From assembly GCA_036867785.1 (NCBI GenBank), contig CP145415.1, positions 744,001-808,000 on the forward strand: a stretch of 64,000 nt of DNA. The letters run 5' to 3'. This document shows, piece after piece, positions 57,127 to 64,000 of the stretch (positions are counted from its first letter, which is position 1; the number at the start of each line of letters is the position of its first letter). The DNA comes from Plasmodiophora brassicae. Lineage: Eukaryota; Endomyxa: Phytomyxea; Phytomyxea; Plasmodiophorida. The notes below the pieces were generated by a model. That model saw only the letters and a program-made list of their open reading frames with translations. It made no database searches and was not told the DNA's origin. The position numbers and the translations under genes were made by a program.

Positions 57127-58310
57127 ATGGCGGCATCGTCGCCGGAGGAAGATGGAATATTGTCGCTCTTCCTCCAGAGCAAGGTCTGAGGCACAACGTG
57201 CCGATGCATGTGTCCCCGACTGCTTAATGTCGCTGGGCCACGACAGGCTTGCGAGCGGATGCTGCTGAGGTTCGCCGAGCGCGAGGTGTCGTTGGAGTCC
57301 GTCTACTTCTGGCGACACGTGACCGCCTATCTCAAAGAGACACAAAGGTGCATCGATTCCGTTGACCCTCACGGTCGTTCTGAAGATGGAAATGCAGTGA
57401 GACGTCGCGGACGCATGCGAACGACATGATTAAGGAGTATATCGAGAAGGGGTCCCGGCACGAGATCAACATCAGCGGATCTTTGCACGATGCCCTGCTT
57501 CGATCGCCAAATGACAGGTCGCTGTGGAAAGAAGCCCAGAGCGAGGTCAGCAAGATGGTCACCGACGGCCAGTTCATGCGCCTGTCCGCGAGAATTACCA
57601 ACCTTGTCAAGTCCAGTTGGGCGGAGGCCATGACGCTGCAGGGTCCCGATGGGATGACACTGCAGAAAGCCTTCTACAATCATATGTTCACGAAATCGCC
57701 CGAGTCGCGCGCGATGTTCAAGGAGGACATGTCGAAACAGGAGCTGATGTTCGGACAGATGATGACCGACGCGGTCAACATTTTGGACAACTTCGAGGAG
57801 CTGGTCGACAAGCTCGTGTACCTGGGCGATGTGCACCGTTACCTGAACCTCGTTCCGGAGCACTTCCGGGTCGTGGGCGAAAGTCTTATTGGGACCCTCG
57901 AAGACGTCCTCGGAAAGGTAGGCGTTTCTTGTCGCGTAGCTGTCGAAGCAATCATGCTGAAAGGCGGGTGTGCGTTCACGCAGAAGAAGTTCAACGCTGA
58001 AGTCAAAGAGGCGTGGGTGATGGTTTACGATTTGATGGCGACCATCATGCTGTTGACGATCAACCCCGAACAAGTATCAGAACTATCAATCGACCTATCT
58101 GGACTTGAAACTGCACGCCCCTGTGATGGCATCCCGATTCAGATCGAAGGATCGCAGACTGCCCGCCCTGATGTGCCGGGGCAAGATCCTCAGCATACAC
58201 ATCGAAGATGGCACTGCTGGAGCCTAAATCGAAATGTCACTGCTGCCATGGCTGCCTTCCTGCTCATCGTTATTGCCATTGTCATCATCATCGTCATTAC
58301 CCGCATGTGA
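57127..58310 (+). CDS. RGS-globin fusion with C-terminal membrane anchor, copy A
   Basis: Exons 57127-57183, 57247-57347, 57398-57917 and 57984-58310 total 1005 nt (334 aa). The N-terminal RGS domain contains 'LLRFAEREVSLESVYFWRHV' and 'MIKEYIEKGSRHEINISGSL', ending about residue 105. A globin domain follows: helix A 'LVKSSWAEAM', 'FYNHMFTKSPESRAMF' (CD1 Phe), 'KQELMFGQMM' (E7 Gln, as in bacterial-type haemoglobins), 'LVDKLVYLGDVH' (F8 proximal His), 'PEHFRVVGESLIGTLEDVLG' and 'EVKEAWVMVYDLMA'. A polar stretch then leads to a single C-terminal helix ('AAFLLIVIAIVIIIVI'), the layout of a tail-anchored protein. The expected role is a haem-based sensor that adjusts G-alpha GTPase activity. The third intron (66 nt) is a multiple of three, so retention would insert 22 residues between globin helices G and H. 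Confidence 0.88.
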
Positions 58311-58686
58311 TCCACTGTACTGGCGTACTCACAACCCTCAATAAATGGCTGGTCATTGACGGATTATGAAGTCACGATCACGCTTGGTTCTTGGTCCCAT
58401 ATGGGATGCGGTTCTGGGCCGGGCACCGTTTCCAGTTAATAGACTACGCTGCCCTGGCTCAATCGTGTAAGACAGTGCTGTCGCATGCTCAGGAGGCCGC
58501 CCGTGCGGACGCTTATGTGCCCGGCACAGACCGGGCCCCTGGACAAACGTCGCCTCAGGACTTCCCCTGTTACAGTTGTACAACGCCGGCCGATCCGCCG
58601 ATTGCATGGTACCACTTGGTACAGCTAGGCTGGCCTAACGCGTGCCTTCTGAGGTGCACTCCACGCAAGACGCGAACGCTGCCGTG
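58311..58686. promoter_or_regulatory. Duplicated upstream region of RGS-globin copy B
   Basis: The sequence 58395-58686 resembles 56880-57126 (upstream of copy A), including 'CATGGTACCACTTGGTAC' and 'ACGCAAGACGCGAACGCTG'. The duplication therefore carried the promoter. No separate gene is supported. Confidence 0.6.
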
Positions 58687-59872
58687 ATGGCGCCATCGTC
58701 GCCGGAAGAAGGTGGAATTTTGTCGCTCTTCCTCCAGAGCAAGGTCTGAGGCACAACGTGCCCATGCATGTGTTCCTGGCTGCTTAATGTCGCTGGGTCA
58801 CGACAGGCTTGCGAGCGGATGCTGCTGAGGTTCGCCGAGCGCGAGGTGTCGTTGGAGTCCGTCTACTTCTGGCGACACGTGACCGCCTATCTCAAAGAGA
58901 CACAAAGGTGCACAACGATTTTATCGACTCACAAGGTTACACTGAAGATGGAAATGCAGTAAGGCGTCGCGGACGGATGCGGACGACATGATCAAGGAGT
59001 ATATCGAGGAAGGGTCCAGTCACGAGATCAACATCAGTGGATCATTGCGCGATGCCCTGCTCCGGTCGCCAAATGACAGGTCGCTGTGGAAAGAAGCCCA
59101 GAGTGAGGTCGGCAAGATGGTCACCGGCGGCCAATTCATGCGCCTGTCCGCGAGAGTCACCAAACTCGTCAAGTCCAGTTGGGCGGAGGCCATGACGCTG
59201 CAGGGTCGCGATGGGGTGACACTGCAGAAAGCCTTCTACAATCATATGTTCACGAAAGCACCTGAGTCGCGCGCGTTGTTCAAGGAGGACACGTCTAAGC
59301 AGGAGCTGATGTTCGGGCAGATGATGACGGACGCGGTCAACATTTTGGACAATTTCGAGGAGCTGGTCAACAAGCTCGTGTACCTGGGCGAAGTGCACCG
59401 GTATCTGGACCTCGCCCCGGAGCACTTCCGGGTCGTGGGCGAAAGTCTGATTGGGACCCTTGAAGACATCCTCGGAAAGGTAGGCGTTTCCTGCCGCGTA
59501 GCTGACGAAGCGACCATTCTGAGTGGCGGGTGTGCGTTCACGCAGAAGAGGTTCAACGCTGAAGTCAAAGAGGCGTGGGTGATGGTTTTCGATTTGATGG
59601 CCACCATCATGCTGTTGACGATCGCCCCAGAACAAGTATCACAGATCTCAATCGACGCACCTGGCCGTGCAACTGGGTGCCCCTGCGACGGCGTTCAGAT
59701 TCAGATCGAAGGATCGCAGACTGTCAGCCCTGACGTGCCAGGGCTAGATCCTCAGCATACACATCGAAGATGGCACAGCTGGAGCCTAAGTCGCAATGCC
59801 ACTGCTGCCGTGGCTGTCGTCCTGCTCATCGCCATTGGCATTGTCATCATCATCGTCACTACCCGCATGTGA
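58687..59872 (+). CDS. RGS-globin fusion with C-terminal membrane anchor, copy B
   Basis: The exon structure (58687-58743, 58807-58907, 58960-59479, 59546-59872) is identical in every exon length to copy A, giving again 334 aa. The RGS motifs are the same in the first exons. The globin keeps the CD1 Phe ('SRALF'), E7 Gln ('KQELMFGQMM') and F8 His ('VYLGEVH'), with neighbouring changes such as 'VNKLVYLGEVHRYLDLAPEH'. The C-terminal anchor is 'AVVLLIAIGIVIIIV'. Substitutions between copies are scattered and mostly conservative, and no stop or frameshift has occurred in either, which suggests both are maintained. The proteins may differ in haem-pocket surroundings or expression. Confidence 0.88.
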
Positions 59873-59967
59873 TCCACTGTCCTGGCGTACACGCAGCACT
59901 AAATGACTGACGGGTCATTCGTCGAATTTAACTGTATGCTAGGGTGACGTAGATTATGAAGTTACGG

Positions 59968-60631
59968 TCACGCCTGGTTCTTGGTCCCGAATGGGATGCG
60001 GTCCTGGACCTTGGCGTACTGCGCTTTGATGTACGCCCACAGGTCACCGGCGGCCTTGCGGCACGTCGACACCCATCCGGGCTCCGCTCCCGCTGGAGGA
60101 GCGTCGGACCCGGTCGGCTGCTTGTTCAGCATCGATTTAACAAGCCGAATGTAGTCAGACTCGGCGTCGGCCTTGGGCTTGCCGCTCAGAGCTTTCCAGG
60201 CGTCCCACTTCGCGCGCTCTTTCATGTTCAGGACACTCGGGCGCTCTGGGGACGAATCGGTAAGTTCGACGCGACCGCGGAAGACGTGGGGACCCCGTAC
60301 CAGTGTCACAGTCGCCCATGGTTGCTTGCTTGTAGAGGCCATACAGTTTCAGCTTTGTAGCATCGTCCAGGCTCCCCAGCGTCTTCACGTTATCGGCGGC
60401 ATCATTGAACGCGGCCTATCACTGAATATCAGTTTCTGATGTGATCCCGGCCCGACGTAGGTTCCGGACCGAAAGGCGAATTCTCGGTGTTGGTGTCTTC
60501 CCCGATATCTTGGGCCAGGTAACCGCGACGACAACCGTGGCGATGGCAACAACGACACCGACGACAACAACCGCGATCGCGGCCCAGCGGCGCTTGGATG
60601 CAGAGCGTTGCGACGACGACGACGATAGCAT
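59968..60631 (-). CDS. Membrane-anchored acyl-CoA-binding protein
   Basis: Exons 60631-60470, 60415-60301 and 60245-59968 give 184 aa. A basic Ser-rich start is followed by an N-terminal membrane helix ('WAAIAVVVVGVVVAIATVVV', ~16-35). The acyl-CoA-binding (ACBP) domain comes next: 'FNDAADNVKTLG', 'KLKLYGLYKQATMGDCDTER' (the K-x-x-x-YxxYKQAT.GD motif) and 'MKERAKWDAWKALSGKPK' with 'DAESDYIRLV'. The C-terminal 50 residues are helical and charged. ACBPs bind long-chain acyl-CoA thioesters. An N-terminal anchor, as in some plant ACBPs, places the domain on the cytosolic face of the ER or another organelle, where it could hold acyl-CoA pools for lipid synthesis. A 21-nt G tract (C on the coding strand) lies 54 nt upstream of the ATG. 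Confidence 0.9.
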
Positions 60632-61358
60632 GACGACTGGGACTCACGTGGGCACACCGAATAAAATCTGGCGAGGAGGGGGGAGGGGGGGGGGGGGGGG
60701 GGGGGATTCGGACCACCGACACCAACCGGGGCCATGGCGTCGCATCGCGCGGTCCGCCACGGGATGACGACGATGTACCCGGGGCGCCTGAAATGGACCC
60801 GCCGCACGTCCCCAGGTGCGAATGCGATCCCCCGCCAACTGAGCCGATTTGGTTCGGCTCACTTGGCGGCGTACGCAGCGGGGCCGGGTGAACAGTGCGG
60901 CGGCGCTCGAGCAACGCCTGGAACGATCTCGTTGATCGTTTCGATAAGTCCCTGCGAAACAACCTATTCTGGTCGCATTCCAGTCCAAAGCTATGGCCGC
61001 CAAGAATGCAGACATCGAGGACACCTTGGTCGTGGCCATAATACTGTATGATCTGTCTGCCGAGTATCCAGAGGTTGTTATAATTGCGCTCGACACCGCC
61101 GACAAGGTTGACTGTCACAAATCAGCGTCTTGATACCTCTGCAGCCAGGTTGCACAGTATGATGGCCGCAATTAAGCTTCCTCGAATGTTGAGGCCTGCA
61201 TTCGGGTTGGCGCTCTGACATATTTTATAAAACATAATGCCTGGTTTAGAGTGACGATGCACTCAGGAATAATGTTTTGGGTGTTGAGTGGAACAATGCC
61301 CGCCTGGTAGGCTGGTACCTGACGTTCAGGCGTACACGGGCCGGCCAGCAGCCCCACA
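60632..61358. other. Intergenic region with a 21-nt G tract and a possible short exon
   Basis: The G run at 60685-60705 lies in the upstream region of the ACBP gene. A frame at 60993-61133 (+, ATG, 46 aa, 'DIEDTLVVAIILYDLSAEYP') looks protein-like but has no recognised partner exon. The long minus-strand frame across the G tract is an antisense shadow with poly-Pro. Confidence 0.35.
60685..60705 (-). promoter_or_regulatory. Homopolymer C tract (coding strand) upstream of the ACBP gene
   Basis: Twenty-one G on the plus strand lie 54-74 nt before the minus-strand ATG at 60631. On the coding strand this is a C run, as at 56319-56342. Confidence 0.4.
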
Positions 61359-62282
61359 ATGACAGATGCCGCGGCGGAGTGCGCAGCGAGCGCTCAGGAA
61401 CCACAGCTGGAACGTGTCGTGTTAGTTCACGTTGATCGATTGTCACCGCCATTAATCGATGTCGTTGTTGTCGACGTCGTCGCCCGGAATATCAGCCAAA
61501 TTCTCGACCTGTTGGGGTCGCTGTCCCTGACGACGTTGCCGCGCTTATCGCATCTGGGCCGCGTCAAACGCGACAGAGGATCGCCGACGGCACGAATTCT
61601 CATCTGCGATGATGGTCACTTCTCAACACTCGACGAAACCTGTAGAACAAGGATACTGCAGTATGGTGCACATTTCATCGTACAAGTCCCGTCGTGTCCA
61701 CCCATGTCGCATGTTGAACACCAAACTTGGCGTAAAATCTGGCCGTTGTCCTCGCGTGCTCAACCTCCTCGACATAATCCTATCGATCCGCTGACGTCCT
61801 CTACTCGAGTTCGAATCATTGAGCTCGTGGAAGGCCTTCCTCGGGGCGATCTGATTGCTGCGTCACTTGTCGACGATGACGGCGTCGTGGTCGGCCAAGC
61901 AGTACAACGGGTTGGTAATCAACCGAATCCACTGGATCATGCGGTTATCCGAGTTATCGATGTGGTCGCTCGTGCCAACTGCGATAAATCGATTGCCAGC
62001 AAAGGATCGTGGTCCCAAGACCCCTATTTGTGTCGCGGGTTAGACTTGCTCGTTACACATGAGCCGTGTGCCATGTGTACGATGGCAGCCCTGCATTCTC
62101 GTATCGGCCGACTCGTTTACATCCGACCTGTGAAGAGATATGGCGCTTGTGGGTCCCAGTTCTACATTCACTGCGACTCCAGGTTGAACCATCGGTTTGA
62201 TGCCTATCGATTCGTCAGTCCAGCAATCGATGAGGACGATTACGCCCTCGCTCCTGACGGCTGCAGATCTGCCAAACAGTAA
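61359..62282 (+). CDS. TAD3: tRNA adenosine deaminase non-catalytic subunit (TAD3/ADAT3)
   Basis: The 307-aa intronless product ends in a cytidine/deoxycytidylate deaminase-like domain. The zinc motif reads 'HAVIRVIDVVA', in which Val replaces the catalytic Glu of HAE. The second half is 'HEPCAMCTMAALHSRIGRLVY' (PC-x2-C), and 'YGACGSQFYIHCDSRLNHRFDAYRF' follows, as in TAD3. The N-terminal ~150 residues match the TAD3-type extension ('LPRLSHLGRVKR'). TAD3 pairs with the catalytic TAD2 to convert adenosine 34 of tRNA anticodons to inosine. The Glu to Val change is the normal hallmark of TAD3, so the gene is intact rather than damaged. Confidence 0.93.
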   Translation: MTDAAAECAASAQEPQLERVVLVHVDRLSPPLIDVVVVDVVARNISQILDLLGSLSLTTLPRLSHLGRVKRDRGSPTARILICDDGHFSTLDETCRTRILQYGAHFIVQVPSCPPMSHVEHQTWRKIWPLSSRAQPPRHNPIDPLTSSTRVRIIELVEGLPRGDLIAASLVDDDGVVVGQAVQRVGNQPNPLDHAVIRVIDVVARANCDKSIASKGSWSQDPYLCRGLDLLVTHEPCAMCTMAALHSRIGRLVYIRPVKRYGACGSQFYIHCDSRLNHRFDAYRFVSPAIDEDDYALAPDGCRSAKQ

Positions 62283-62714
62283 TCGCTAATGTACAAGAAT
62301 GTTCTACCACAGCCCATCAGTGTTCCCAACTACAACGACGCGCTATATTCCTTTACGATGATAGAACAGGTGACGGCGCAGTCCAGCGGGTTTCGTGAAC
62401 CGTCTGTTGCATATTGTGCAGAGGAACTCTGTTGCTGCGACGTCGCTGTCCTGGGTATGCTGCCCCAAGCGCCTATTGGTAAACACGCATTCACAGATGA
62501 ACGACTAAAAGATACAATGTACGTCCCAGCATCCATACCTAGATGACGTGAAGGATGTCCCGCCTATCTTGCAACGACTGGACGAATGGTCGTTAAGATC
62601 TGCCGCGTTCACAAACGAATCACCACAAATTTCGCACGGGAACCGGCGTTGGCTCCTGCATAATGGGGACATTGTCAGCTTTCAACGCCATTCATGGCCG
62701 CCTGTACGACGTCG
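62283..62714. other. Intergenic or unresolved region
   Basis: A plus-strand ATG frame at 62289-62546 (85 aa, Cys-rich 'CAEELCCCDVAVLG') follows the TAD3 stop closely but shows no domain. Coding status is undecided. Confidence 0.3.
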
Positions 62715-62933
62715 TTACACGTGTCGCGCGTTGCGGTGTACGTCTAGCTCCGCCGCCGAAGCGCAGCACACGCCGCACACCCGACACGCGTACTGCCGCG
62801 CGAATTCGGGGGCCGTGATTTCGGGCGGCAACTCGAACGGCTGCCATCGTCCGGGCACCTCTCCACCGGCGACCCCGTGCCATGGCCCGATCTGCTGCTG
62901 CTCCCGCGTACCGTCATTATTCACGCCCAGCAT
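62715..62933 (-). CDS. Possible C2H2 zinc-finger protein, 5' end unresolved
   Basis: A short frame (72 aa from the ATG at 62933, open further upstream on this strand) ends with 'YACRVCGVCCASAAELDVHR' then 'ARHV', a C-x2-C-x12-H-x4-H spacing that fits a single zinc finger. Upstream exons would be needed for a normal protein. The opposite strand also has an open frame. It may be a terminal exon or a spurious frame. Confidence 0.35.
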   Translation of the reverse strand: MLGVNNDGTREQQQIGPWHGVAGGEVPGRWQPFELPPEITAPEFARQYACRVCGVCCASAAELDVHRNARHV

Positions 62934-63229
62934 GATGCAAAAAAGGCCCCGGAAACTCAGCCAGAAATCTGCCTGGACGATGTGCCGACTGCACCGGCTG
63001 CAGCCCGTCCAATCGATTCGGGTGATTCGGGGGGCGATGTCCAGGCGATAGTGCAACGCGGAGACCTGACAGGTGTGGGGAGCGCGATCGTATTAGACCG
63101 TGTGCACAAGCGGGGATCGCAGCGGCGTACGCCTATGTCAAAGCCACTATCGTTGACCCTGCTGGAGAAAGCCGAACTGAAGCGGGTGGGTCGGCGGCTC
63201 CATCAACGCATCGTGGGCCTAACCTTGAT

Positions 63230-64000
63230 GTGTGGAAGAGAATATATAGCCGATTCCGAGAAGCGCTTTCGCAAGCGAACGAGGAAGCGCCGAAGACCAT
63301 GCATATCCCAAACAACGTGTACCTGCGAACCGCACCTCCGTCACCATCACCAGAATTGGACCGAGATGAGAGCCGCTCCAGGTATCGGGATATGCCTGGA
63401 TTAACGGGTGCGGATGGTTGAGACTCTCTTCTAGCCTTGGGACATTCAACGAGACGCCGCCTAGCGTGTCGGCCCAGCTTCCGCCACCAGATCGCACGAG
63501 TCCCGCCGGGGAACTGTACACGGACGAGCCGTACCACGATGGGTCTTCATCTGCGGTGGAAGGTGAGCAACGACCGCAAGCGTCAAGGCTCGTATACGAC
63601 TCTGCCCGGCTTGACAAGACTCCCTTGTTGGTTGCTGTGGCGATCTTTACTTCCGCACTATCAAACGGCGTTGTTTGGCCAGGCCAGGAATGTCCCAAAT
63701 GGATTTGATCTTCGAATCGCGTTTCGAGTGTGGCAACCTTCGACGAGCATGGCGTAGGGTGAAAGAGCCCGAGGACTGTGGCGGGGTATATGATCTTTAC
63801 CTAAGACCGGACGACTGCTCTGCATCCCATACGCAGTGGTTCTACTTTCGCATTGGGAATCTCAGGTACGTACAGGGCCCGAACATCGCTGTTCATGGTG
63901 TAGATTGGTTCCTGACGTTTAGGTCTACTAGGCCATATGTCCCTTATCATGTCAACATTGTCAACTTCCAAAAGCCAACCTCACTCTTTCAACAAGTCAC
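63230..64000 (+). CDS. Cytosolic carboxypeptidase (M14 CCP/AGBL family), 5' unresolved and 3' truncated by window
   Basis: The exon reaching 63866 reads 'DLIFESRFECGNLRRAW', 'YDLYLRPDD' and 'HTQWFYFRIGNLR'. After a 57-nt intron it continues 'STRPYVPYHVNIVNFQKPTS' to the window end. This is the CCP N-terminal beta-sandwich that precedes the M14 zinc carboxypeptidase domain. CCPs remove glutamates or C-terminal residues from tubulin and other proteins. The metal-binding HxxE and catalytic residues lie beyond the window. Upstream exons (63230-63420 'WKRIYSRFREALSQANEEAP', 63422-63560 Pro/Ser-rich) are likely but their junctions are not settled. An ATG at 63690 could be an internal start. Confidence 0.75.

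Noticed and set aside
60429-61118. Minus-strand 229-residue open frame
   Set aside because: Its poly-Pro stretch comes from the homopolymer G tract, it overlaps the first exon of the ACBP gene in another frame, and it has no recognisable domain.
1-64000. CRISPR arrays, bacterial operons, riboswitches or rRNA genes
   Set aside because: Introns, eukaryotic protein families and intergenic structure rule out a prokaryotic source; no regularly spaced short repeats or rRNA sequence were seen.

Overview
The window is nuclear DNA from a unicellular eukaryote with a compact, moderately GC-rich genome. Genes sit on both strands, often 50-400 bases apart. Most are interrupted by very short GT-AG introns; those placed here run from about 34 to 79 nt, mostly 48-62. 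The standard genetic code fits throughout. The protein set (RING-CH Doa10 ligase, DYRK kinase, seven-helix RGS receptors, TmcB/PAS protein, copine, cytosolic carboxypeptidase, IPT/GCC2 cell-surface giant) points to a free-living or parasitic protist. A rhizarian such as a plasmodiophorid is my tentative impression only; the sequence does not prove a lineage.

Layout. 1-14041 (+): 3' part of a giant cell-surface gene (IPT/TIG array, Cys-rich GCC2-like repeats, a DGT-type beta-repeat section, many membrane helices, acidic tail). 14267-16686 (-): DYRK kinase and a small SET protein. 17084-17875 (+): membrane protein. 18250-21290: decayed copia retroelement, a large inverted repeat and ~75-bp direct repeats. 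21292-33127: seven-TM RGS protein, unknown protein, USB1, GNAT acetyltransferase, ribosomal protein L18, SGNH-like type II membrane protein, second seven-TM RGS protein, and a full-length Doa10/MARCH6-type ligase. 33486-34544: basic CTF-motif protein. 34590-37681: an apparently intact pogo-like DNA transposon, 66 bp upstream of a TMEM147 gene. 39616-48022: copine-like protein and a 1753-residue TmcB-PAS membrane protein ending in a TauE/SafE-like domain. 48378-54820: PA-domain seven-TM protein, Mpv17 family, TPR protein, coactosin and TLC-domain protein. 55690-56290: decayed TLC paralogue. 56476-56839: very small spliced membrane-protein gene. 57127-59872: two tandem genes for an RGS-globin-membrane-anchor fusion. 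59968-end: membrane-anchored acyl-CoA-binding protein, TAD3 deaminase subunit, possible zinc-finger gene, and the start of a cytosolic carboxypeptidase.

Themes. Four proteins carry RGS domains (two receptors, two globin fusions), so heterotrimeric G-protein signalling is heavily represented. The most unusual system is the RGS-globin fusion with a C-terminal membrane anchor, which would be a candidate gas- or redox-sensing regulator of G-protein signalling. Several other genes concern ER membrane biology (Doa10-type ligase, TMEM147, anchored ACBP, TLC protein). Many gene models below were built by hand across introns. Where total exon length is divisible by three and the family domain reads through every junction, I treat the model as reliable.
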